A stretch of 39,921 nt of DNA from Lachnospiraceae bacterium UBA4348 (GTDB lineage: Bacteria; Bacillota; Clostridia; Lachnospirales; Lachnospiraceae), in assembly GCA_002394165.1 (NCBI GenBank), contig DGTA01000083.1, positions 1 to 39,921 of the forward strand, written 5' to 3'. Shown here piece after piece: positions 30,290 through 37,402 of the stretch. Position 1 is the first letter of the stretch, and the number at the start of each line of letters is the position of its first letter. Under the pieces are notes generated by a model. That model was given only the letters and a program-made list of their open reading frames with translations. It made no database searches and was not told the DNA's origin. The position numbers and the translations under genes are program-made.

Positions 30290-32971
30290 ATGAATGATAA
30301 AGAGATCAGACAGCTGCTCAGAGAGCTCTCGGAAAAAGCCGGAGAGCCCGGGCAGGTAAAGAGCAAAACGATCAGCATCACGCTCAACGAAACTCCCAAA
30401 AAGAAAAAGGTACGGAAAAAGAAGGAGATCCCGCAGCCGGAAGAGAAACCGGAGGCGGCTGACGACATCGCCTCCCGGGAGGAGTCGGACAGTGCTCCGG
30501 AAGTGGAGGAAGAAGCAGCGGAAAAGGTCGGGCTCCCCTTCGGACGCATTTTCGGGAAGCTGCGCCGCTCTGACAGGGAACTGCCGGAGGGGGATGAAGA
30601 AGAAACCGAAGAGGAGGAGGCATCTGCGGCTCCCAGGGAGAAAAGGTCCCGTGTGATCCGCCTGGAAGGGGATGAACCTGATTTCGAGAGCGACGCGGAT
30701 GATTTCAGAAGCGTCGCTGAAGAGAAAACAGCCGCGTCTTCCGCCGCCATGGCCGGACTGGCCTCTTTGGCTGCATCGCTGGGAACTCTGAAAAAGAAGG
30801 CTCTTGAAAAGAGAAAGGCTGATCATGAAGAAGACGCTCAAGACATTGCTCCGACTGCCCTCGAAGATCCCGAAGGGGATGCGCAGGAAGATGATGATCT
30901 CACTGCTCCGCAGCAGGAAGAAGAGTCCGGCGCAGACACAGCAGACACAGACGGAACCGGTGCTGAACCGGATACAGACGAGGATGCGGCCGGACCCGAA
31001 GATGAGGAAAAGGGCAGCTTCTATGAAGAAGCAGGGACTGATGATGAGGATGGCGGGAGTGAAGTTTCCGAAGGAAGATCCGCAAAAGCCCCTGAGGAGA
31101 CAGAAGCGGCTCCGCCGCCTGCTGAGGACGGGGAAGGTGCTGTCGGTTCTGAACAAGGCGGGGAAATACCTGTAAAACGGGAGCGGAAACCGCTTCGCCT
31201 GCCCTTTGGATTAAAACCGGTCCACCTGGCCATTCTGGCAGCCGTGCTGGCCGCCCTGATCGGCGTGATCGTCCTGGTCACCACGATCACCGGCAACCGC
31301 CGAAAAACACTGCATGTGACGGCGGATCCGGGCTTGACGCTTACGTTGGAGAGAGAACCGAAAAAGTGGTGTTCCTCCGGACCGGTTACCCTGGGAGTAA
31401 AGACACAGAGTCCCATCCAGACGATCACCGTCAACGGTGAGAATATGACCTTCACCGGAAAGAACAAGACGAAGGTCACTCTTGATACCGACAGCCACCT
31501 GCTGGATGTGATGGTCGTCTCTGAGAACAGTGTCCAGAAGGGCCAGGTGACGCTCGAGCACATCGACAGCACGCCGCCCGAGATGAACATCTCCGTCAGC
31601 GGCGGCCTGGTGAACATGACCGCATCGGATGATTATTCGGGCCTGGAGGGTATCTATTACGGCACGGCGCAGGGACTTACCACCGTACCGGTGTATACGA
31701 AATATACGGAACCGTTCCAGCCTGAAGAAGGAAAGATGTACTACTGCACGGCGCGCGATATCGCCGGGAACTTCTCAAAACCGGTGGTGACGGATCTGAC
31801 GATGGCCGAGGCCATCCATCTGGATACCGAAAAGATGACGCTGTTTCCGGGTGAGACCAGGCAGCTCCAGATCATCCCCGAACCCGCAGGCGCTTTCCTG
31901 GGAGGCCTTCGGATCGTCAATACGGACAGCACGGTGATCTCGATCGATGAGACCGGGCTGGTGACCGCACTGGCGGAGGGAACCTCCCTGGTGACGATCT
32001 CCGCTGAAAACGTGGAGACAGTCAACTGTGAGGTGACGGTCCGGACCGAGGCGGCCCTGACGATCAGCTTCACCGGCGACTGCACACTCGGCGACGACGT
32101 CACGTTCAGCTCGACCAACAGCCTTGGATCCTTCTACGATTCCTACGGGCCTGAGTACTTCTTCCAGAACGTGAAGGATATCTTTGCCGAGGATGACCTG
32201 ACATTCGTCAACCTGGAAGGACCGTTCACGGATCAGGGCGTGCGCGCCGAGAAGGAATATGCGTTCCGCGGGAAACCCGAGTATACGCAGATCCTCACGA
32301 GCGGAAATGTTGATGTGGTCACTCTGGCCAACAACCACAGCGAAGATTACGGCGAGGTCAGCCTGACGGATACCGAGAAATATCTCGAGGAGGCCGGTAT
32401 CGATTACTGCCTCGAGAGAAAATACGTCATGAAGGAGATCAACGGCGTGAACGTGGCCCTGCTGGGCATCCATGCACTGTTTGACGGAATGACGTGCGTT
32501 GACCGTCTGCAGGAGACCATCGACGAAGCCAGGGCGGCAGGCGCCCAGATCGTGATCGTAGCCTTCCACTGGGGAGACGAGCTGAGCACGACACCCAGCG
32601 AGGTCCAGCAGCAGCTGGGCCATACCGCGATCGACCTGGGGGCGGACCTGGTGGTGGGACACCATCCCCACGTGCTGCAGGGCATCGAGGAATACCAGGG
32701 CAAATACATCGTGTACAGCCTGGCCAATTTCTGCTTCGGCGGAAATACGAACCCCAGGGAACTCGATACCATGATCTTCCAGATGACATTCCTGCTCTCG
32801 CAGTCAGGCAAGCTGACCGACACCGAGATCAATATCATCCCGTGCTCAAGCAGCTCGGCCCAGGGGTGGAACAACTACCAGCCTACCCCGGCTACCGGCA
32901 GCGAGGCCAAGCGGATCATCGACAAGATCAACGAGCGGAGCCAGCCCTTTGGATTTACCTATGAACCCTGA
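30290..32971 (+). CDS. CapA-domain (poly-gamma-glutamate synthesis-like) membrane protein with Big_2 domain
   Basis: 893 aa. The N-terminal 300 residues are a highly charged, disordered cytoplasmic region (many Glu/Asp, with a short Lys-rich patch KKKKVRKKK). One membrane helix (about 310-332) follows, then an extracellular beta domain, a Big_2-like Ig domain (about 508-587, FPGETRQLQIIP...EGTSLVTISA), and a CapA metallophosphatase-like domain (about 590-840). CapA motifs are SFTGDCTLGDD, FVNLEGPFTD, TLANNHSEDYG, IVAFHWGDE and VVGHHPHVLQG. The domain is linked to capsular polymer handling, but no capB/C is nearby. ATG 30290 has only a weak AGGAAGCAGGA upstream; the longer in-frame start overlaps purL and lacks a site. 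Confidence 0.85.
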   Translation: MNDKEIRQLLRELSEKAGEPGQVKSKTISITLNETPKKKKVRKKKEIPQPEEKPEAADDIASREESDSAPEVEEEAAEKVGLPFGRIFGKLRRSDRELPEGDEEETEEEEASAAPREKRSRVIRLEGDEPDFESDADDFRSVAEEKTAASSAAMAGLASLAASLGTLKKKALEKRKADHEEDAQDIAPTALEDPEGDAQEDDDLTAPQQEEESGADTADTDGTGAEPDTDEDAAGPEDEEKGSFYEEAGTDDEDGGSEVSEGRSAKAPEETEAAPPPAEDGEGAVGSEQGGEIPVKRERKPLRLPFGLKPVHLAILAAVLAALIGVIVLVTTITGNRRKTLHVTADPGLTLTLEREPKKWCSSGPVTLGVKTQSPIQTITVNGENMTFTGKNKTKVTLDTDSHLLDVMVVSENSVQKGQVTLEHIDSTPPEMNISVSGGLVNMTASDDYSGLEGIYYGTAQGLTTVPVYTKYTEPFQPEEGKMYYCTARDIAGNFSKPVVTDLTMAEAIHLDTEKMTLFPGETRQLQIIPEPAGAFLGGLRIVNTDSTVISIDETGLVTALAEGTSLVTISAENVETVNCEVTVRTEAALTISFTGDCTLGDDVTFSSTNSLGSFYDSYGPEYFFQNVKDIFAEDDLTFVNLEGPFTDQGVRAEKEYAFRGKPEYTQILTSGNVDVVTLANNHSEDYGEVSLTDTEKYLEEAGIDYCLERKYVMKEINGVNVALLGIHALFDGMTCVDRLQETIDEARAAGAQIVIVAFHWGDELSTTPSEVQQQLGHTAIDLGADLVVGHHPHVLQGIEEYQGKYIVYSLANFCFGGNTNPRELDTMIFQMTFLLSQSGKLTDTEINIIPCSSSSAQGWNNYQPTPATGSEAKRIIDKINERSQPFGFTYEP

Positions 32972-32990
32972 CATATTATCATGATCATGT

Positions 32991-33031
32991 AAGCCCGTTC
33001 AGGTGATGCTACGCCTGAGCGGGCTTTTTAC
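32991..33031 (+). terminator. intrinsic terminator after the CapA-domain gene
   Basis: Stem AAGCCCGTTCAGGTG / CGCCTGAGCGGGCTT with G-U pairs and a 6-nt loop is followed by TTTTT. It marks the right end of the GC-rich core region. Confidence 0.9.
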
Positions 33032-33046
33032 TACGCGAAAATGAAG

Positions 33047-33080
33047 CAACAATTTGTCGTTAAGCATGCACTAATTGTTG
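33047..33080. promoter_or_regulatory. inverted repeat upstream of the RAYT-like gene (possible operator)
   Basis: CAACAATT (33047-33054) and AATTGTTG (33073-33080) form a perfect 8-bp dyad with an 18-nt spacer, overlapping the -35 of the promoter below. It could be an operator or a transposase-binding site. Confidence 0.35.
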
Positions 33081-33106
33081 ATTTTTCTGACAAACGGTGC
33101 TATTAT
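33078..33106 (+). promoter_or_regulatory. promoter of the RAYT-like gene
   Basis: TTGATT (33078-33083), a 17-nt spacer and TATTAT (33101-33106) lie about 70 nt before the ATG at 33177. The leader also contains a small dyad GGACT/AGTCC (about 33131-33150). Confidence 0.5.
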
Positions 33107-33176
33107 CTACGTATCTCATTTCTAAACCGGACTTCGTTGGGGGAGTCCCATATCTGATTAGTAAGGGGTACACGTC

Positions 33177-33749
33177 ATGAAAACAGAATACAAATCCTAC
33201 CCGGAACAACTGTATTACACATCGCTTCGGACGGAAAAACCGGTATTCGCCGATGAGGCGGACAAATATCATTTTCTGGCCATGCTCGGAAGAATCTCGC
33301 AAGTCTACGGTGTTCATGCCGACGGGTTCTGCCTGCTTGACAATACAGTGCATCTTTTGATGGATACCGGGAGCACAGGGCTTACTGCAGGAGCCATCCT
33401 CAGAGAATGCTTTGAAGAAAATTATGTTGACTACTATCAGCGCACCCACGGTGACAGCCGGAAGATCAAATGCGAGAGTGAGTGCGAACTGATCTGGGGA
33501 AAAGCGGAGGCGATCGGATGTCTCGGCTGGCTTCATATCCTGCCTGTAAGCCGTGGGATCACACGAAGAGCGGACGATTACTGGTGGACATCATGGCAGA
33601 CTTACCGCAACCATTACATCTGGGATTTCGTCGACAGCGGACGGCCGCTTTCTCTGCTCAGCGAAGACCGGGACATGGCCATGAGACAGCTCAGGAAAAA
33701 ACAGCAGAGGCTCCTTATGCATGAAAAGAATGCACCTGTGAAGAAGTGA
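33177..33749 (+). CDS. REP-associated tyrosine transposase-like protein (IS200-like Y1 domain, degenerate HUH)
   Basis: 190 aa. The Y1/HUH-type layout is seen: YYTSLRTEKPVFADEADKY at the N-terminus, GFCLLDNTVHLLMDTG where relatives have an NHVHLL metal-binding motif, a helix with candidate catalytic Tyr (Y83, Y86, Y87), and the family's C-terminal signature DDYWWTSWQTYRNHY. The HUH motif is incomplete: the first His is T57 and only H59 remains, so divalent-metal nicking may be impaired or use a substitute ligand. RAYTs mobilise REP-type palindromes; REP-like termini occur at 17.0-18.1 kb. ATG 33177 follows AAGGGG with 8 nt. No terminal repeats of a full IS are seen, as usual for RAYTs. Confidence 0.7.
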   Translation: MKTEYKSYPEQLYYTSLRTEKPVFADEADKYHFLAMLGRISQVYGVHADGFCLLDNTVHLLMDTGSTGLTAGAILRECFEENYVDYYQRTHGDSRKIKCESECELIWGKAEAIGCLGWLHILPVSRGITRRADDYWWTSWQTYRNHYIWDFVDSGRPLSLLSEDRDMAMRQLRKKQQRLLMHEKNAPVKK

Positions 33750-33759
33750 CGGGGGAAGG

Positions 33760-33791
33760 GCCGGCGCAGAAATGCGGCGGCTCTTTTCTTT
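33760..33791 (+). terminator. terminator after the RAYT-like gene
   Basis: Stem GCCGGCGCA (33760-33768) / TGCGGCGGC (33773-33781) with a GAAA tetraloop and one mismatch, followed by TCTTTTCTTTC. Confidence 0.7.
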
Positions 33792-33848
33792 CTGCCGGCG
33801 GGCAGGAGAAGAAAGATGGGCCCGGCAGCATGAATATACAAAAAGTGC

Positions 33849-33877
33849 TTGACTTTGCCTACTCGGTTTTGTATAAT
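33849..33877 (+). promoter_or_regulatory. strong promoter of the tRNA operon
   Basis: TTGACT (33849-33854), a 17-nt spacer and TATAAT (33872-33877) lie 29 nt before the first tRNA. Near-consensus sigma-A promoter. Confidence 0.9.
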
Positions 33878-33906
33878 GGCAAAGCGAGTTGAAAAACGAG
33901 CTGCAT

Positions 33907-33979
33907 GGGATCTTAGCTCAGCTGGGAGAGCACCTGCCTTACAAGCAGGGGGTCACAGGTTCGAGCCCTGTAGGTCCCA
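33907..33979 (+). tRNA. tRNA-Val (anticodon TAC)
   Basis: 73 nt. The acceptor stem GGGATCT / AGGTCCC, D-loop AGCTCAGCTGGGAGAGC, anticodon stem-loop CTGCCTTACAAGCAG with anticodon TAC, and T-arm ACAGGTTCGAGCCCTGT are all visible. CCA is not encoded. First gene of a two-tRNA transcript. Confidence 0.95.
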
Positions 33980-33989
33980 TCATTTATAC

Positions 33990-34063
33990 GGCGGAATAGC
34001 TCAGCTGGCTAGAGCACACGGTTCATACCCGTGGTGTCGAGAGTTCAAGTCTCCCTTCCGCTA
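33990..34063 (+). tRNA. tRNA-Met (anticodon CAT)
   Basis: 74 nt. Acceptor GGCGGAA / TTCCGCT (first pair G-U), D-arm AGCTCAGCTGGCTAGAGC, anticodon stem-loop CACGGTTCATACCCGTG with CAT, and T-arm GAGAGTTCAAGTCTCCC with one A-C mismatch. It looks like an elongator Met tRNA. The two weak pairs are unusual for an essential tRNA and could reflect a diverged copy. Confidence 0.9.
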
Positions 34064-34074
34064 CTCGCAGAGAG

Positions 34075-34120
34075 CCTCGAAAATCCCTTAAAATAAGGGG
34101 TTTCCGAGGTTTCTTTTTTT
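34075..34120 (+). terminator. terminator of the tRNA operon
   Basis: Stem CCTCGAAAATCCCTT / AAGGGGTTTCCGAGG, then TTTCTTTTTTT. The integrase remnant begins just beyond it, so this region may also have carried the attachment site. Confidence 0.85.
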
Positions 34121-34132
34121 GGCCGAAATCCA

Positions 34133-34155
34133 AAGTGCTACATCAAGTGCTACAT
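34133..34155. repeat. direct repeat next to the integrase remnant
   Basis: AAGTGCTACAT occurs twice (34133-34143 and 34145-34155), immediately past the integrase stop. Short tandem sites in this position are typical of integrase arm-type binding sites near an attachment end. Confidence 0.45.
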
Positions 34156-34157
34156 TT

Positions 34158-34406
34158 TCACATATTGACGATAGCGCGATTTATCTCGGCTCTTTTATAA
34201 TCGTCGCCTGTTCTGTCGCGGTCATAATACTTTTTCGTGGTCTGAAAATCTTTGTGTCCCATCTGCTTTTGAATTATTTTCGCATTTACCCCTGCGTCGA
34301 TGAGAGTCGAAGCATAAGTCTTGCGAGCTTTATGGGTCGTACGCTTTTGAATACCGACTTTCTTACATGCCTGCTTCAAAGCATCATTGAATGACTTTGA
34401 GCGCAT
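34158..34406 (-). pseudogene. C-terminal remnant of a tyrosine recombinase (phage/ICE integrase)
   Basis: 82 aa from the first ATG, with the same frame open a few codons further upstream (YYNDGRR precedes it). It contains the catalytic C-terminal motifs H25-x-x-R28 (THKARKTYAS), H51 (QMGHKD) and the nucleophile Tyr (Y60 or Y61, TTKKYYDRD). The N-terminal arm-binding and core domains and the first catalytic Arg are missing, so it cannot recombine DNA. It lies just downstream of tRNA-Met, a classic integration position, and abuts the truncated gene on the other strand. It marks the scar of an excised or decayed integrative element. Confidence 0.8.
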
Positions 34407-35204
34407 TCGTCTGCCGTCATTATAGTAGATGATTATGTTTATTTCCTGAATCCGTTTGCAAACGATGTTTATTACTATCAGGTTGAGCTTGACAGCAAGG
34501 CTTTCATGGATTATGCAAAGAAGATCGACGGAAGTCCCAATTCCGTTCTTGCCGCGATCATGATGAAAACGTCAGCGCGCTATTTCCCAAAAAAGGATGG
34601 GTGGCATATCTCGGCAAAAATAGCGGATGACTACCGGAAAGATATCGGATGCAGCAAGTCCTACAGGGATTTTGTCAGGTTTATCCATGTGAAATACGAC
34701 TGGGAGATGGAGCAGGAATCCATAGAACGCTTAAGCCAGCGCGCAAGAGGCGCGATCATCACACAGATGCAGCCGGAGAACAGTTTCGAATGGTACCGCC
34801 AGCTTGTCGAAGCCAGGAAAGGGATCGACGCACAGCCGGATCTTAAGTCCAAGACCAAGTATGCCCAGAAACACAGCATTTACACCAGCGATGCCCGTGA
34901 CACCTATATGGTCAGCTACGTGGGAAGGACAGACTGGGGCGGTATGGCGGAGTATATCATATCCGCTTATACTATCACGGATGGAAATCTGATGCTGGAA
35001 GTGAATGCGCTTCCGGACAAGTTCTGTGTCACCTTCCAGCTGCTCACAAAGGACAGAAAACCGCTTGATCTGTTCTGTGACGTATTAAAGGAAGAGCAGC
35101 TGCCCTATACAGTTTCAGAGAGTATGGTGCGGTATATGCCGGACCTGCAGCTGCCAGAACCAAAGTCAAAGGAAATTACACTGGAGATCCCCAGCTTTAC
35201 ATGA
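34401..35204 (+). pseudogene. 3' part of a condensation/alcohol-acetyltransferase-like gene, 5' end lost
   Basis: The frame is open from 34401 with no convincing start: VDDYVYFLNPFANDVYYYQV precedes the first ATG (34506), and that ATG lacks a good ribosome binding site. The encoded 232-268 aa includes VSYVGRTDWGGMAEYI and LEVNALPDKFCVTFQLL, a layout I associate with the C-terminal half of condensation-domain acyltransferases (COG4908-like). The HHxxxD catalytic half would lie in the missing 5' part. The break coincides with the integrase remnant, near 34412-34425. Family assignment is moderate; truncation is clear. A hairpin at 35277-35306 follows. Confidence 0.55.
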
Positions 35205-35276
35205 TAAATGCATGATGTGATATCCGTTATGGAGCTTATGATACAAGCTGAAATTGCTAGAGACTGAGAAACTATT

Positions 35277-35306
35277 AAATGCCATCCTCAATGCAGGATG
35301 GCATTT
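35277..35306 (+). terminator. hairpin after the truncated acyltransferase-like gene
   Basis: Stem AAATGCCATCCT / AGGATGGCATTT with a 6-nt loop. The U-tract is poor (TTTGTCGTC). The remaining 35205-35464 is AT-rich with a candidate extended -10 (TGGTATACT, about 35417) for the next gene; no other gene seen. Confidence 0.6.
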
Positions 35307-35464
35307 GTCGTCAATTGGCAAGTGGAAAAACGGTCTTAAAAATGTTAATCTGGATAAGGAAATAGATTAGTAAATTTTTATACCTCGAAAAGATCATAAT
35401 TTTACTTTGCTCCTTGTGGTATACTTCTCTCTGGAAACATACCAAATATGGAAGGGTGAACCAT

Positions 35465-35620
35465 ATGAACGTAGAGGAATTGAAAGCAAGATTGAGGGCA
35501 CTGCTCCATCAGAGGGATATGCTCAGATTGGAAAGGGACAGTCTTGAACTGTTCGATTTGAGAGACGAAATTGAAGAGGAAATACAGAAGCTGACAAAGG
35601 AACTTTGGAAAACTGCGTAG
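35465..35620 (+). CDS. small coiled-coil protein, 51 aa
   Basis: MNVEELKARLRALLHQRDML and onward is a continuous, highly charged helix with heptad-like Leu spacing (L6, L10, L13, L14...), probably a short coiled coil. ATG 35465 follows AAGGGTG with 7 nt and is 10 nt upstream of the DUF3842 gene, so they are likely one transcript. No family recognised. It may be a partner or regulator of the downstream protein. Confidence 0.6.
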   Translation: MNVEELKARLRALLHQRDMLRLERDSLELFDLRDEIEEEIQKLTKELWKTA

Positions 35621-35630
35621 GAGGGGCCGG

Positions 35631-36059
35631 ATGCGGAAGAAATATGTCGTGTTGGTGGTAGATGCACAGGGAGGCGGACTGGGAAGGCAGCTGATCATGA
35701 ACATAAGGAAAGAACTGCCGGATATGCACATCATTGCTGTGGGCACGAACTGTATGGCGACAAACAATATGCTGAAGGCAGGCGCAGATGAAGCTGCTAC
35801 AGGTGAGAACTCAATACGGGTTGCCGGAAAGAAGGCAGACTTTATTATCGGTCCGATTGGAATGATGATAGCGGATGCCATGCTTGGAGAAATCACTCCG
35901 GGAATAGCGACTTCGATTGCCCAGGCACACGCAAAAAGAATCCTGATACCATTCAGCAACTGTGATAATTATATTGCCGGAGTATCCGACTTTTCAATGA
36001 GTACGTTGATAGAAGATGCGATACGCCAGTTAAAAAAACATTTGACAGACTCTGTGTGA
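35631..36059 (+). CDS. DUF3842 family protein
   Basis: 142 aa. KYVVLVVDAQGGGLGRQLI is a glycine-rich nucleotide-binding-like N-terminus, followed by IIAVGTNCMATNNMLKAGAD, GKKADFIIGPIGMMIADAMLGEITP and ILIPFSNCDNYIAG, the conserved pattern of this clostridial family of unknown function. It is full length, with a start at ATG 35631 after GGAGGGG. The Rossmann-like beginning suggests dinucleotide or nucleotide binding, but nothing is established. It is followed by a terminator at 36149-36192. Confidence 0.8.
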   Translation: MRKKYVVLVVDAQGGGLGRQLIMNIRKELPDMHIIAVGTNCMATNNMLKAGADEAATGENSIRVAGKKADFIIGPIGMMIADAMLGEITPGIATSIAQAHAKRILIPFSNCDNYIAGVSDFSMSTLIEDAIRQLKKHLTDSV

Positions 36060-36148
36060 TGCGGCATTATTTAATTGATGAGCAGAAGCTCTCCGGCAGC
36101 TGCGCAGAAGCGCAGGATAATTCATTTATAATTTAGCAGTAGGTCATG

Positions 36149-36192
36149 AAGACGTACGTTTCTCCTGAAGGATGAAGTGTGCGTCTTTTTTT
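36149..36192 (+). terminator. terminator after the DUF3842 gene
   Basis: Stem AAGACGTACGTTTC / GAAGTGTGCGTCTT with G-U pairs and an 11-nt loop, ending in a T7 run. Confidence 0.8.
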
Positions 36193-36242
36193 GATTTACA
36201 GGCTCAGATGATCGGACTGATCATGAAGAAGGAGGTACAAAA

Positions 36243-36644
36243 ATGGCATGTTTCTTAGTGTCAGCAGCTGAAGCTGTGGTGGTAACAGCAATCGAGAAAG
36301 CCGAAGAGAAAAAAGAACTAAAGATGGCAGAAACGAATACGGAAATAACGGAGGAAGTCACAATCCCCTGGAGTAGAAAGTTGAAATGGCTCACCTATAT
36401 GCTCTGGGGCGGTGCTGTTCTTCTTGCATTCGAGCACATCTGGCATGGGGAGGTGGTTCCGTGGTTTCCATTCCTGACAGCGATGTCAGATCCGGCAGAT
36501 GCTGCAGAGATGTTCCATGAGATGGCGACAGTCGGTGTAGCTATGGCCGGTCTGATCACAGTGGTCTGGATCGCCATGTGTATTGCGGCGAGCGCGATTG
36601 CGAAACGTCCGGCAGAAGCACCGAAGCAGAAAACTGCTATATAA
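36243..36644 (+). CDS. conserved small membrane protein (2 TM), unknown function
   Basis: 133 aa. A short N-terminus, MACFLVSAAEAVVVTAIEKA, resembles an amphipathic or membrane-associated helix, then a charged stretch, then two membrane helices (about 48-65 and 96-118) separated by HIWHGEVVPWFPFLTAMSDP. The HxxHGE and MFHEMATVG segments hold conserved-looking histidines and acids that could bind a metal. ATG 36243 follows AAGGAGG with 6-7 nt. The next membrane protein gene starts 11 nt later with its own AAGGAGG, so they form a two-gene unit. I believe the pair recurs in Clostridia, but no function is known to me. Confidence 0.7.
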   Translation: MACFLVSAAEAVVVTAIEKAEEKKELKMAETNTEITEEVTIPWSRKLKWLTYMLWGGAVLLAFEHIWHGEVVPWFPFLTAMSDPADAAEMFHEMATVGVAMAGLITVVWIAMCIAASAIAKRPAEAPKQKTAI

Positions 36645-36655
36645 GGAGGTGGAAC

Positions 36656-36967
36656 GTGACATTACTGATCACTGTTTTTGCTGCCGTGATTACCACGGTG
36701 ATATGGTACAACCGCAAGGATGACAATATGAAGATGGGAATCCTGCTTTTCATGTTCTGGGGTGCATCTCTCATGTGGTTTGTGGATGCTGTTTTTGAAT
36801 ATGCTGAACTCAAGGCGGAATACTTCTCACCAGCTGCAGAAGATATGCTGAATGATACATTTCTCGGACTGTCAGTTGTGGCACTGGCACTTGTAATCTG
36901 GGTGGTGAGGCTTCTGATTATGGACCCAAAAGGATCTGTGCGAACTGCGTTGAGAAAAAAAACATAA
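36656..36967 (+). CDS. conserved small membrane protein (3 TM), unknown function
   Basis: 103 aa from a GTG at 36656 with AAGGAGGTGGAAC directly upstream; this start gives an N-terminus that is itself a membrane helix (TLLITVFAAVITTVIWY). Two further helices follow (MGILLFMFWGASLMWFVDAV and LSVVALALVIWVVRLLI) with an acidic loop ending AAEDMLNDTF. It is coupled to the preceding small membrane protein and probably forms a complex with it. No homologue of known function is recognised. Confidence 0.7.
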   Translation: MTLLITVFAAVITTVIWYNRKDDNMKMGILLFMFWGASLMWFVDAVFEYAELKAEYFSPAAEDMLNDTFLGLSVVALALVIWVVRLLIMDPKGSVRTALRKKT

Positions 36968-37022
36968 TTTATACAAAATGCCCTTTTGAAAAAAAGTAGA
37001 TTTTGATATATAACGTAATTAC

Positions 37023-37077
37023 AACGTGTGGCGTTTCAACTGCGTAAATCCGGTTGCAGGTCCACACGTTTATTTTT
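37023..37077 (+). terminator. two-tier hairpin/terminator after the membrane protein pair
   Basis: Outer stem AACGTGTGG (37023-37031) / CCACACGTT (37062-37070) encloses an inner stem CAACTG / CGGTTG with loop CGTAAATC, followed by TATTTTTATG. It acts as a terminator, though the ordered inner hairpin could also be a small structured leader for the next gene. Confidence 0.6.
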
Positions 37078-37103
37078 ATGTCACGAAGAGGAGGTAAAGC
37101 GAA

Positions 37104-37268
37104 ATGAAACGAGTGAAAGCCGCTTGTATCTGTCAGACACTCCACTTTATGTTAAAGGATGATCTTGGACACGATTACGCAGTGAAGCTGGTCAAAGAGC
37201 CACCTCCCACCTATAATGTGGAAGATGACTCTTTTACTTTTCATCAGGATTTTGTGCCTGAAATGTAA
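37104..37268 (+). CDS. small hypothetical protein, 54 aa
   Basis: ATG 37104 follows AGAGGAGG. The N-terminal half (KAACICQTLHFMLKDDLGHD then YAVKLVKE) resembles, from memory, a small protein common on clostridial mobile elements. The C-terminal half (YNVEDDSFTFHQDFVPEM) is unlike that family, so this may be a spliced or truncated version. No function known. Followed by an AT-rich 134-nt gap before the toxin-antitoxin pair, with TATAAT at 37377-37382. Confidence 0.5.
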   Translation: MKRVKAACICQTLHFMLKDDLGHDYAVKLVKEPPPTYNVEDDSFTFHQDFVPEM

Positions 37269-37402
37269 AAGTCATCAGTAAAGTCATCAGAAGGGTCACC
37301 GGAGAATGAATACTGATCCGCATAGATCAAATCTCGACAGCCTTGATATTCCTACATTATTGTGATATATTTCTGCTATAATAATGATAGGAGGCGCTGC
37401 TT

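Noticed and set aside
30804..31175. Lys/Arg-rich 123-codon frame inside the CapA-domain gene, considered as evidence of a frameshift
   Set aside because: The main frame is uninterrupted from the N-terminus through the membrane helix and stays acidic on both sides; the other frame is the out-of-phase reading of GAA/GAG-rich DNA.
35208..35267. A 19-codon ORF after the truncated acyltransferase-like gene
   Set aside because: It has no ribosome binding site, is very short, and lies in an AT-rich gap.
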